A DNA stretch of 14,914 nucleotides from an uncultured Solobacterium sp. Lineage in GTDB: Bacteria > Bacillota_I > Bacilli_A > Erysipelotrichales > Erysipelotrichaceae. The DNA lies in NCBI GenBank assembly GCA_905235315.1, contig CAJOLG010000020.1, positions 1-14,914 of the forward strand, in the 5' to 3' direction. The position numbers and the translations under genes are program-made. Under the pieces are notes generated by a model. It was not told the DNA's origin, made no database searches, and was given only the letters and a program-made list of their open reading frames with translations. Position 1 is the first letter of the stretch; each line of letters begins with the position of its first letter. This document shows positions 7,272 to 14,410 of this stretch, piece after piece.

Positions 7272-7788
7272 CGTTTTCCAGTGAAATCACTCCATCAACA
7301 CCGATGGACTTCGGCGCACAGAGAATTACATTGTGGCCGATCTTCTGAATCGTTCCGTCCAGTGCGAAGATCACACCGTTCAGGAAGTCAATCGTCCGCT
7401 GTGCGTATTCCCGCTGCAGCCGGTGCAGGTTGACAACTGCTGCCTTGCGCTGTTTGAGGTGGCGGGCAATCTCTTCTGCCTCCTCCAGGCTGCGCGGCTC
7501 AAACAGAACCATCTTGGTATCCGCAGACACTTTCTGGACCTTGGTGTTGCGGGTCTGTTCATACTGGCTCACAGGCTTTGCCTCTCCTTTTTTATATTCT
7601 TCTCCTTCGAGTTCTTCTTCCTCTTCTTCCTCCGTAGCAGTAGTGTCCACAGGCACGGTTACAACCGTCGGCTCCGGATAATGGAAATTCGGATCCAGCG
7701 CAGAGCTGTCCTGCACAACAGTCAAAGTAGCCGCTTTAACGGTTAAACAGAGGCAAAAAACAATGATAACAGTAGTAATTTTTCTCAT
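7261..7788 (-). CDS. sepF: Chimeric frame: SepF C-terminal domain joined to a foreign secreted-protein N-terminus
   Basis: The 175-residue frame has two unrelated parts. Residues from about 60 to 175 are SepF: the fold starts near KMVLFEPRSLEEAEEIARHL and includes AAVVNLHRL, QRTIDFLNGVIFALDGTIQK and ILCAPKSIGVDG. SepF binds FtsZ and helps anchor the division ring in Bacillota, and its place upstream of ylmH agrees. Residues 1 to about 50 instead make a Sec signal peptide (MRKITTVIIVFCLCLTVKA, likely cut after Ala19) and a Pro/Val/Thr-rich stretch, from a promoter of Bacteroidota type. SepF acts in the cytoplasm and normally starts with a membrane-binding amphipathic helix, which is missing. 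The join lies in seven Glu codons (residues 53-59). I infer that the native sepF start is lost by misassembly, not a real fusion. Confidence 0.85.
   Translation of the reverse strand: MRKITTVIIVFCLCLTVKAATLTVVQDSSALDPNFHYPEPTVVTVPVDTTATEEEEEEELEGEEYKKGEAKPVSQYEQTRNTKVQKVSADTKMVLFEPRSLEEAEEIARHLKQRKAAVVNLHRLQREYAQRTIDFLNGVIFALDGTIQKIGHNVILCAPKSIGVDGVISLENDDE
7611..7633. other. Probable assembly junction between a Bacillota and a Bacteroidota genome
   Basis: This is a purine/pyrimidine-biased (GAA/GAG)n tract coding for poly-Glu. To its left all genes have Shine-Dalgarno sites and Bacillota content. To its right the genes lack such sites, use Bacteroidota promoters and have Bacteroidota gene order. 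Low-complexity repeats of this kind can bridge contigs from different genomes. The exact breakpoint could lie anywhere from about 7590 to 7650. Confidence 0.75.
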
Positions 7789-7816
7789 ACAATTTTACTA
7801 TTTATTTTTTCGACTA

Positions 7817-7848
7817 CAAAGTTACTATATATTTTTGAATTGTACAAA
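7817..7848 (-). promoter_or_regulatory. Bacteroidota-type promoter for the truncated secreted-protein gene
   Basis: On the minus strand TTTG (7848-7845) and TAACTTTG (7824-7817) are separated by exactly 20 bases, matching the Bacteroidota primary sigma consensus TTTG-N19-21-TAnnTTTG. It lies about 29 bases before the ATG at 7788, in AT-rich DNA with no Shine-Dalgarno site. Confidence 0.8.
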
Positions 7849-7867
7849 TATTTCTTTATTTTTTTAC

Positions 7868-7910
7868 TAAAAAAACATATAAGGAAAGAATTTCCGAAAA
7901 GAAGTTCCTT
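7868..7910 (-). terminator. Terminator after the tsf/AsmA-like operon
   Basis: On the minus strand AAGGAA (7910-7905) pairs with TTCCTT (7886-7881) around an 18-base loop that may pair further, and a run of seven Ts (7875-7869) follows. It lies 41 bases after the AsmA-like gene stop and before the next promoter. Confidence 0.6.
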
Positions 7911-7950
7911 CCTTTTGTTGGCCGAGTGATGTTTATTCTGCCGCGAGCAG

Positions 7951-9801
7951 TTACTTCTCGCTTATTTTGAAGAGAGCGACGCTGTCGCCTGCGGTCATTG
8001 CGACGTCTGCCGCGTCTTGACTGCTAATAGTGTCGGAAAATAATATGCTATCTTCTCCTAACAACTCTTTCATCTCGTCCAGTTCCTCTTTGCTGATAGA
8101 CTTGTCACGGTCGTTCAAGCCCATCAGAGGACCAAAGAAGACCTTGAGCAACGCCCTGCCAATAACTTTGCGGAAACTGAATTTCGGGTTTCTCGCATCG
8201 CCGCTAACAGGTATGTCTAACAAGATCATGTCTTGCGCGGAAGTGAGGATACGGAATCCTGTACGGAGCGGGATATTCTTATAGGGAGCCTTGGAGAACC
8301 GCTCTTTCTTTCCTACCCGCGGGTGATCAATCTCAATGCGGTTAGTACCATTCATTTGACCGGAAGTGACGTCAATATGACTATCTAGGGTCAGGTCGCC
8401 TCCGTCCAGCGGATAGCCGGTGTAGTTACGGCATAACGCATCGAAATCATGCAGGTTCACACCCTTCAGTTTGAGATTAGCACGCGTATCCTGGTTCGCC
8501 GGATCCGGACCTCCGGTAAAATCAAGGTTTAATTGCGCATCAGAGGTCAGCGTAGCATTTACCGTCACGCTGTTACGGCCGTTGGTAGCTATATTTGAGC
8601 CTTCCACGGTCAGCGTTTTAATGGCATATTCCCATTCGTTCTTCATCGAATAGTCGTGGTATGTCAGGTCATGTCCGGTGATCTTCACTTTCTTTGCCAT
8701 CCATATCAACGGTTTGGATGATTTGGGTTGTTCAATCTCATCCTTATCGTTTTCTTCATTGTCATCTTCGTTGTCCTCCTCATCTTCTTCATCATCGTCA
8801 TCCCCATCCACTTCCCTATTCTTCAGCAAGCGGGAGAGCGTATTCCAGTTTTCATGCACTTCGTAGTCTCCTGTTACACCTGTGATGAACAAGGAATCCA
8901 GAATGAACGTATTGGTATTCAGGTCTCCGCGGTTGACTACAAGCCTTAGTTCGTCCATTGCTGCCACTTGGTCATTATGCGTATCGCGGATACTAAGCCC
9001 CGCCATAGTTAACGCACCTTTCATTTGGATATTGGTAATATAATCCAGACTGCCGTCCACATGGACAGAACCGTTCACTTTGGCTCCCAGTCCGCTGACA
9101 TTCAAGAAATCCTGGACCAGAGGCAAAACAACGTCCATATGCACGTCATACAAGTTCAGTTTGACAGCATAGCGGTTTGATTGCATTTTATATCCGGCAA
9201 TGACACCTACTCTTCCGCCCGTAGGCAGACCGAACTCCAGTCCGGCATTGGTTTGTGTATTATCGAAATACAGACCCGGCATATGCAGCGATATATCCTC
9301 CAGTTTCCATTGCTTGTCGGAGATCACGTCACGATAGCGGATTGAACCGTTGTTGATCCGTATATCTTCCAAGAACACTTTCCAGCCGCTTGAAGTCGTG
9401 TCCTCCGGAATGGAATCGTTCTTGGAGAACCGTTCTATGATATCGGAGAAATTGACTTTGTCGTTTGTTTTCAGGACCTGTCCGTTGAACCCGTCCAGAT
9501 GAATAGCGCGGATCTTCACGCGTTTTGCAACGAGTTGAGGCCATGCAATCCGGACATAAAGACGGTTAAAAGAAACGAAATCCGTCTCTCCGTTTGGTTC
9601 CTTGCATTGGAAGCCGCTGACACTTACTCCTCCCCAGAACGGATTGATGATCACTCTGTCGGCATGCAACTGCCGTCCGACTATCTTTTCGCCCCTTGTA
9701 TTAATGATAAGCTTTGCTACCGGAGACAGAGCAAGTATCAATGCGAAGAGGAGCACTATTGCTAGCGCTCCCCATCCACATATCTTCCAAAATGCTTTCA
9801 T
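7951..9801 (-). CDS. AsmA-like / DUF748-type envelope protein
   Basis: A 616-residue protein with one N-terminal membrane anchor (about residues 8-26) followed by a long beta-rich periplasmic region typical of the AsmA/DUF748 group. Repeated short strand patterns (VRIAWPQLVAKRVKIRAIHL, and LKLKGVNLHDFDALCRNYTG later) and the C-terminal FRILTSAQDMILLDIPVSGD block fit this family. Members are thought to form lipid-transfer bridges or help outer-membrane assembly, but the role of this one is not known. An almost purely acidic low-complexity insert occupies residues 332-357 (8731-8808) in mid-protein. The gene starts 11 bases after tsf, so it is cotranscribed with translation genes; no Shine-Dalgarno site is seen. 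Its product is probably inner-membrane anchored in the periplasm of a Bacteroidota cell. Confidence 0.82.
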   Translation of the reverse strand: MKAFWKICGWGALAIVLLFALILALSPVAKLIINTRGEKIVGRQLHADRVIINPFWGGVSVSGFQCKEPNGETDFVSFNRLYVRIAWPQLVAKRVKIRAIHLDGFNGQVLKTNDKVNFSDIIERFSKNDSIPEDTTSSGWKVFLEDIRINNGSIRYRDVISDKQWKLEDISLHMPGLYFDNTQTNAGLEFGLPTGGRVGVIAGYKMQSNRYAVKLNLYDVHMDVVLPLVQDFLNVSGLGAKVNGSVHVDGSLDYITNIQMKGALTMAGLSIRDTHNDQVAAMDELRLVVNRGDLNTNTFILDSLFITGVTGDYEVHENWNTLSRLLKNREVDGDDDDEEDEEDNEDDNEENDKDEIEQPKSSKPLIWMAKKVKITGHDLTYHDYSMKNEWEYAIKTLTVEGSNIATNGRNSVTVNATLTSDAQLNLDFTGGPDPANQDTRANLKLKGVNLHDFDALCRNYTGYPLDGGDLTLDSHIDVTSGQMNGTNRIEIDHPRVGKKERFSKAPYKNIPLRTGFRILTSAQDMILLDIPVSGDARNPKFSFRKVIGRALLKVFFGPLMGLNDRDKSISKEELDEMKELLGEDSILFSDTISSQDAADVAMTAGDSVALFKISEK

Positions 9802-9812
9802 GAATTACTTCA

Positions 9813-10805
9813 TTATTCAGCGGATAAGGTGATGCGGCGGAAGTCAAGGATTTGAACGCCTTTTGCTTTGAGGACGTCTTTCACGAGTTCTTTCGACTCG
9901 CTCATGATGTAAGCCTGCTCAACGAGCGTGTTCTCTTTGAGGAACTTACCCAGACGACCTTGAGCGATCATCTCGATCTTCTTGACCTGGTTAGCGAGGT
10001 TCGCCTCTGCTTCAGCCGGAACGGTTGCGCGGATGTTACGAGCCACCTCTGCCTGCTCCTCGGTGAGCCAACCCTTGGTGGTGTTGGATGCGATATGATC
10101 ATCGCTGTCGCAGTGAGCGGGATTCAGACCTGCCTTGCGCAGTGCGTTCTCGATAGCCTTGTTGATCTCGTCTTGTTTGGTCTTCTCGATAGCCACCTCG
10201 AGCTCATGTTTCTTCACCTCTTCAGCTACATGGTCAGCATCCAGAGCGATCGGGCTCATAGCCGCTACCTGCATGCTGATACCGTGAACGGTCTCGTGGT
10301 CTGCACCCTCAGCAGCTGCAACGAGCGAGCTGAGTTTGTTACCCAGGTGGTTGTAAGCGTCCACTACCGGTGCCTCAAGGCAAGCGTAGTCTGCCAACTC
10401 CATTTTCTCACCTGTCACGCCGGAGCGCTCTGTAATGATCTCAAGCACGGTGAAGTTACCGATTTTGAGAGCAGCCAGCTCATCCTTGCTCTGTACTTTG
10501 TTATCCAAAGCAGCATCGAGGATGAGTTTCACCATACCTACGAAGTCCTCGTTTTTAGCCACGAAGTCGGTTTCGCATTTCACACCGACGATAGCGCCGA
10601 AGCCGTCTTTCACTTTTGCGAGCACGCATCCCTCGGAAGCCTCACGGTCGGAACGTTTTGCTGCGATTGCCTGTCCGCGTTTGCGGAGAAGATCCTTCGC
10701 TACCTCGAAATCGCCGTTTGCTTCTTCCAGCGCTTTCTTTACGTCCATCATACCGGCACCGGTGATGTCGCGTAATTTCTTGATATCTGCTAATGTTACA
10801 GCCAT
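9813..10805 (-). CDS. tsf: Translation elongation factor Ts
   Basis: EF-Ts exchanges GDP for GTP on EF-Tu in the cytoplasm. The 330-residue protein has the N-terminal UBA-like domain (DIKKLRDITGAGMMDVKKAL, residues 7-26), the signature ETDFVAKNEDF (78-88) and the C-terminal EF-Tu contact region with AYIMSESKELVKDVL. The length is longer than the roughly 280 residues of E. coli EF-Ts because of extra sequence between the core subdomains (about 200-250), which I take to be usual in Bacteroidota. It follows rpsB by 31 bases, as in most bacteria. The AT-rich spacer has no Shine-Dalgarno site. Confidence 0.96.
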   Translation of the reverse strand: MAVTLADIKKLRDITGAGMMDVKKALEEANGDFEVAKDLLRKRGQAIAAKRSDREASEGCVLAKVKDGFGAIVGVKCETDFVAKNEDFVGMVKLILDAALDNKVQSKDELAALKIGNFTVLEIITERSGVTGEKMELADYACLEAPVVDAYNHLGNKLSSLVAAAEGADHETVHGISMQVAAMSPIALDADHVAEEVKKHELEVAIEKTKQDEINKAIENALRKAGLNPAHCDSDDHIASNTTKGWLTEEQAEVARNIRATVPAEAEANLANQVKKIEMIAQGRLGKFLKENTLVEQAYIMSESKELVKDVLKAKGVQILDFRRITLSAE

Positions 10806-10836
10806 ATAATCTTAATTAAAAATTAAAAATTACTAA

Positions 10837-11667
10837 TTATTCTGCGTCCTCAGCCGGTTTCTCCTCTGCGGGTTTATCCTCTGCTTTCGGAGCAGCTTTG
10901 CGGATGCGTTGACGGCGCTCTTTGGGAGCCGGAGCCTCAGATGAAGCCTGCTCTTGAGCAGCCTCTTCGTCAGCTTTCTCTACCTTGCGCTCCTCGAGCC
11001 CCTCTTTGATGGCATCGCATACTGCGCCCAGAATTACGTCGATAGCCTTGGTAGCATCGTCGTTGGCAGGGATAACGAAGTCAATATTGTTCGGGTTAGA
11101 GTTGGTATCAACGATACCGAATACAGGAATACCCAGACGGTTTGCTTCAGCAACAGCGATGTGCTCTTTCATAACATCAACAACGAATACTGCGCTCGGG
11201 AGGCGGGTCATGTCGGCGATAGAACCGAGGTTCTTCTCCAGTTTCTCGCGCTGGCGGGTGATTTGCAGTTTCTCGCGTTTGGACATGTTATCCATCGTGC
11301 CGTCAGTAGCCATTTTGTCGATCTGGCTCATTTTCTTCACAGCCTTGCGGATGGTCGGGAAGTTGGTGAGCATACCACCGGCCCAACGCTCGGTGATGTA
11401 CGGCATGCCTACTTCCTGTGCGTGAGCAGCCACAACCTCCTGTGCCTGTTTCTTCGTACCAACAAAGAGCACTTTGCGTCCGCTGCGTGCCAGGTTCTTC
11501 AGAGCCTCTGCAGCCTCTTCTACCTTGATAGCCGTTTTGTTGAGGTCGATGATGTGAATTCCGTTGCGCTCCATGTAGATGTACGGAGCCATAGCCGGAT
11601 TCCATTTGCGTTTGAGGTGGCCGAAATGAGCGCCAGCCTCGAGAAGTTGATCAAAATTTGTTCTCAT
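10837..11667 (-). CDS. rpsB: 30S ribosomal protein S2 (uS2)
   Basis: S2 is a small-subunit protein needed for binding S1 and mRNA. The 276-residue sequence starts MRTNFDQLLEAGAHFGHLKR and carries the S2 signatures WNPAMAPYIYMERNGIHIIDL, GRKVLFVGTKKQA, ERWAGGMLTNFPTI and PVFGIVDTNSNPNNIDFVIP. Residues from about 228 on form a low-complexity Ala/Glu/Lys/Pro tail not in E. coli S2. It is preceded by a 262-base structured leader and followed closely by tsf. No Shine-Dalgarno site is present (upstream AACAAAAAAATCAA), typical of Bacteroidota. Confidence 0.97.
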   Translation of the reverse strand: MRTNFDQLLEAGAHFGHLKRKWNPAMAPYIYMERNGIHIIDLNKTAIKVEEAAEALKNLARSGRKVLFVGTKKQAQEVVAAHAQEVGMPYITERWAGGMLTNFPTIRKAVKKMSQIDKMATDGTMDNMSKREKLQITRQREKLEKNLGSIADMTRLPSAVFVVDVMKEHIAVAEANRLGIPVFGIVDTNSNPNNIDFVIPANDDATKAIDVILGAVCDAIKEGLEERKVEKADEEAAQEQASSEAPAPKERRQRIRKAAPKAEDKPAEEKPAEDAE

Positions 11668-11929
11668 TTGATTTTTTTGTTGTTAAATATGAATATTTAA
11701 TCCCCTTGTATTTCTATGAGCCTTTCACGCGTAATCCCTAATATATTTACGCGCACGCATATGCGTTTGACTCATGGAAACAACTTGACAATGGGCCAAG
11801 TTTGGAGTATTTTTCTTTCTTCGGATTTTGGGATTTTTATTGGGAGAGTTTGGTTTTTGCTGTAAGGGAGTTATGGTGACCATAATGACCGAACAGAAAA
11901 GCCAAAATCTCCAATAAAAAACCAAAAAC
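11668..11929 (-). promoter_or_regulatory. Structured rpsI-rpsB intergenic leader (candidate S2 autoregulatory element)
   Basis: This gene-free stretch holds nested inverted repeats. Arms at 11908-11927 and 11826-11847 pair nearly perfectly (TTTTGG...TTTATTGG.AGA), starting three bases after the rpsI stop. Their 60-base loop contains TTATGGTGACCATAA (11871-11885), with seven-base arms. Nearer rpsB, CGCGTAA (11728-11734) pairs with TTACGCG (11747-11753), and ACGCATATGCGT (11755-11766) is a perfect palindrome. I see no TAnnTTTG promoter on the minus strand here, so rpsB is probably read from rplM-rpsI through this region. A ribosomal-protein leader, an attenuator or an RNA-processing site are all possible. 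Confidence 0.5.
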
Positions 11930-12316
11930 TTAACGCTTACTGAACTGGAAGTGCTTACGAGCTTTCGGCTGACCCGGTTTCTTACGCTCAACCTCACGAG
12001 CGTCACGAGTCATGAATCCTTCTGCCTTCAGCGCAGCTTTGTCTTCCGGATTGATTTTCACCAGTGCGCGGGCGATAGCGAGACGAAGTGCCTCCGCCTG
12101 GCCTTTGAAGCCGCCGCCGTCAAGGGTTACCTTGATATCGTATTTCTCAGCAACGCCCAGTTTGTTCAGCGGCTGGAGTACGATATAGCGCAGAATAGAA
12201 GACGGGAAATAAGTCTCGATGTCACGGCCGTTGATAACGATTTTGCCGGCACCTTCATTTACGTAAACGCGGGCTACTGCCTCTTTACGACGTCCTAATG
12301 CATTAACTGTTTCCAT
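11930..12316 (-). CDS. rpsI: 30S ribosomal protein S9 (uS9)
   Basis: A 128-residue S9 with ALGRRKEAVARVYV, GKIVINGRDIETYF, a VTLDGGGFKGQAEALRLAIARAL core and the conserved basic C-terminus QPKARKHFQFSKR, whose end reaches the P-site tRNA in known ribosomes. It begins nine bases after rplM, the near-universal L13-S9 pair. No Shine-Dalgarno site precedes the ATG. Confidence 0.98.
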   Translation of the reverse strand: METVNALGRRKEAVARVYVNEGAGKIVINGRDIETYFPSSILRYIVLQPLNKLGVAEKYDIKVTLDGGGFKGQAEALRLAIARALVKINPEDKAALKAEGFMTRDAREVERKKPGQPKARKHFQFSKR

Positions 12317-12325
12317 GTGCTTCTA

Positions 12326-12781
12326 TTATTTCAGTGTGTTAATATCAATTTGTTTCGGTTGTTGAGCCTGCATGTTGTGCTCCGGACCTTCGAAGATATA
12401 AAGGTTCGTGATCTGGCGGGCTCCAAGACGGTTCTTGGGAAGCATGCCTTTTACTACACGGCGAATGAGTTTGTCTGCGCCCTTAGCCATAAGGTCAGCC
12501 GGAGTGAACTCACGCTGGCCACCCGGAAAACCGGTGTAACGGACATAAACGCGGTCGTTCCATTTGTTTCCGGTCAGCTGTACTTTCGCTGCGTTGATGA
12601 TGATTACGTTGTCTCCACAATCCACGTTCGGAGTGTAGGACGGTTTGTACTTACCGCGGAGCAGTTTTGCTACCTTGGTGCACATACGGCCCAGAATCTG
12701 GCCCTCAGCGTCGATAACTACCCATTCTTTCTTGGCGGTAGCTTTGTTGACCGACACTGTCTTGTACGAATTGTATTCCAT
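12326..12781 (-). CDS. rplM: 50S ribosomal protein L13 (uL13)
   Basis: A 151-residue L13 with WVVIDAEGQILGRMCTKVAKLLRGK, VIIINAAKVQLTGNKWNDRVYVRYTG and GMLPKNRLGARQITNLYIFEGPEHNM. L13 is an early-assembling large-subunit protein. It is the first gene of the rplM-rpsI-(rpsB-tsf) group and is read from a Bacteroidota-type promoter 169 bases upstream. The ATG at 12781 has an A-rich upstream (AACAAAATTA) and no Shine-Dalgarno site, as expected in this phylum. Confidence 0.97.
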   Translation of the reverse strand: MEYNSYKTVSVNKATAKKEWVVIDAEGQILGRMCTKVAKLLRGKYKPSYTPNVDCGDNVIIINAAKVQLTGNKWNDRVYVRYTGFPGGQREFTPADLMAKGADKLIRRVVKGMLPKNRLGARQITNLYIFEGPEHNMQAQQPKQIDINTLK

Positions 12782-12981
12782 TAATTTTGTTTGTTTTAGG
12801 CCGAGCCGACAGACATCATTTACGATTTACGATTTACGAATGTACGAAGTACTGTTCTACGCATATCCACTGCCCGACTCGACGATTATTATTATTGTTT
12901 TATGCGCATTTCCGCATGTGCGTTAAGCACGTTCACGCGAAAAAGCCTGCAAAATTACTGCTTTTTTTTGACATACACAAA
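12782..12981 (-). promoter_or_regulatory. rplM promoter and 160-base leader
   Basis: TTTG (12981-12978) and TAATTTTG (12957-12950) on the minus strand are spaced by 20 bases, a perfect fit to the Bacteroidota consensus. Transcription would start near 12943, giving a leader of about 160 bases. The leader includes three tandem copies of TTTACGA (12819-12839, plus-strand reading) and the palindrome CGCATGTGCG (12913-12922). Ribosomal-protein leaders ahead of L13 have been proposed in Bacteroidia; I could not verify a match here. Confidence 0.75.
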
Positions 12982-13029
12982 TAATTTTGCATTTTTTCTG
13001 CATTTTTTTGCATTTTTAGTTCAAAAAAC

Positions 13030-13060
13030 TTGCACATTCCGTATTTTTAATGTATCTTTG
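13030..13060 (+). promoter_or_regulatory. Bacteroidota-type promoter for the unknown gene at 13214
   Basis: TTG (13030-13032) and TATCTTTG (13053-13060) are separated by 20 bases. Start of transcription would be near 13067, leaving an AT-rich leader of about 147 bases with no ribosome site. It is back to back with the rplM promoter; together they fill the 432-base gap between rplM and this gene. Confidence 0.75.
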
Positions 13061-13213
13061 CAACGGATTTGAATTTGAGATATAGATATTTTATTATAAA
13101 TTATTGAAATATCGCGGATTATCGTAATATAAAAACGAATAAAGTCTAGGATAATAAGGCTATATACTGTTTAAGGTTTATTTTTTGAGTCGGGATCCGC
13201 CCTCCCACACGCT

Positions 13214-13987
13214 ATGTCACAGCATTTGAAAAGTACCATTATTGCACGTTTGGAAGAAAGAGGAATGTGTTTCACCTCTCTTCCTTCGGGTGCCACTCCT
13301 CACACCAGAGGCGTGCGGTATTTTCATCCTGCACGGGGCATCGAAACCATTCAGGGAGCCATGGATCAGTATGAAGAAGGCCGGAAATACAAAAAACGTA
13401 TTGTAGTACGGCCGTCGCGTTTCCGTAAAGGTCTCCACGAACTCTATACCTACCATTTCCCGAAACGCTGGTCTGCTGCGTGTGTGGCGAACCGCGAGCT
13501 GATCAAAGAAGCGCAGCGTCAGGCACATGCCCTCGAACACGACCATTCCATCGATGCGCTCGAATGGCGCGTGCGGTTTTTCAAGCATTATTTCCGGGTT
13601 TTCAGAGACGGCGAGAAGCCCGAAGAGGGCATGAAACCCTACTCCCGCTTCTACCAATATACCTACGTTGCCATCTACCGGCAACTCCAAGAAGAAGCCG
13701 CTAAAGCAAAAGAAAAGGCAAGCCTTCCAGAGGCTTACCTTCGTCAACTTGCAGAAGAAGTTTCTTTTGAACCTATTGTTCCGAAAAGAAGTAATTTACT
13801 GCGCCTGCATCCGGCAGATGCGGTAAAGGTTACATCCCACGAAATTGCCGAGCACGATAGAGACGTAATACGCTATTACCGGCCCCCAGGCGATGTCGGT
13901 AGCATTGAGGATATAGACACAGCAATAGAACGCATCCGCCACGCAGTGCGGGAAACCGCAAAGGATGAAGGCCGGCACGGCGAATAA
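13214..13987 (+). CDS. Unrecognised protein; 3' end possibly misread through a frameshift
   Basis: I do not recognise this 257-residue protein. It is soluble, with no signal peptide, and rich in basic and aromatic residues. Clear blocks are RGVRYFHPARGIETIQGAMDQ (about 32-52), KKRIVVRPSRFRKGLHELYT, and HALEHDHSIDALEWRVRFFKHYFRVF, followed by a helical YRQLQEEAAKAKEKA stretch. The pattern suggests a nucleic-acid or protein-binding role, but that is only a guess. From codon 195 on (13796-13987) it lies antisense to the FNT gene, in matching codon register. One extra A in AAAA at 13784-13787 would end the protein at TAA 13792-13794, one base short of the FNT stop. The true product may therefore be about 193 residues. 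It has its own Bacteroidota-type promoter upstream. Confidence 0.7.
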   Translation: MSQHLKSTIIARLEERGMCFTSLPSGATPHTRGVRYFHPARGIETIQGAMDQYEEGRKYKKRIVVRPSRFRKGLHELYTYHFPKRWSAACVANRELIKEAQRQAHALEHDHSIDALEWRVRFFKHYFRVFRDGEKPEEGMKPYSRFYQYTYVAIYRQLQEEAAKAKEKASLPEAYLRQLAEEVSFEPIVPKRSNLLRLHPADAVKVTSHEIAEHDRDVIRYYRPPGDVGSIEDIDTAIERIRHAVRETAKDEGRHGE

Positions 13988-14410
13988 CAGCGGAAGCCAG
14001 TCGGAGAAATCCCTGTTACGCCTTGCGAAATCCACCGCCAGCGACATCAACAAACCGCATCCAATCGCCAAGAGTCCTGTTCCGAGCCATCCCGTATCCA
14101 GACGTGCCGTTATAATCTTTGCAGCCGATTCCGGCAGTGCCAAAGGCGAGAAAAGGGAAACGAAAGCAACTGCCAGACAGCCGACGATATTGCCCAACAG
14201 GATCAACAAGAGAGGCAGCAGTTCCTTCCACGAAGTCAGAAATCCGGCAGTTCCGGTATAAAGCTTTGCGCGATATTTGACCACCGCGATCAGCCCTACG
14301 CAGAACAAGAACATTCCCAAGACAGGATTAGCGAGAAATCCCCACCCTGCTATAGCGATGAGGATTCCCGCCCAAACTGAAGAGAGGATTTGCGATTGCA
14401 TATTTTTCAT
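13796..14410 (-). CDS. Short formate/nitrite transporter (FNT) family membrane protein
   Basis: A 204-residue membrane protein with about six hydrophobic segments (roughly 10-28, 30-44, 63-87, 107-127, 139-165, 174-196). The FNT family is recognised by KLYTGTAGFLTSWKE (49-63), LGNIVGCLAV (72-81), and CGFPHCVADAF (151-161), whose His155 matches the central pore histidine, and by a second GNFVGCNLYR near the end. FNT proteins are pentameric channels for formate, nitrite or related small anions. This one is shorter than the usual 260-280 residues, so the exact substrate is open. The ATG at 14410 overlaps the stop of the upstream aminotransferase as ATGA, implying translational coupling. It converges with, and overlaps, the unknown plus-strand gene. 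Confidence 0.87.
   Translation of the reverse strand: MKNMQSQILSSVWAGILIAIAGWGFLANPVLGMFLFCVGLIAVVKYRAKLYTGTAGFLTSWKELLPLLLILLGNIVGCLAVAFVSLFSPLALPESAAKIITARLDTGWLGTGLLAIGCGLLMSLAVDFARRNRDFSDWLPLLFAVPAFILCGFPHCVADAFYCCVYILNATDIAWGPVIAYYVSIVLGNFVGCNLYRICRMQAQ

Noticed and set aside
7261..7788. A novel secreted SepF fusion protein
   Set aside because: SepF works on FtsZ inside the cell, and flanking genes, promoters and ribosome sites differ in phylum on the two sides. A misjoin is far simpler.
8731..8808. Acidic low-complexity tract as a second assembly junction
   Set aside because: Sequence on both sides belongs to the same AsmA-like family, with matching strand and style, so it is more likely a natural insert.
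11725..12006. Minus-strand frame across the rpsI-rpsB spacer
   Set aside because: It overlaps the end of rpsI in another frame and runs through hairpin DNA; composition is not protein-like.
12819..12839. CRISPR-like or direct-repeat array
   Set aside because: Only three tandem 7-base units without spacers; a small simple repeat in the rplM leader.
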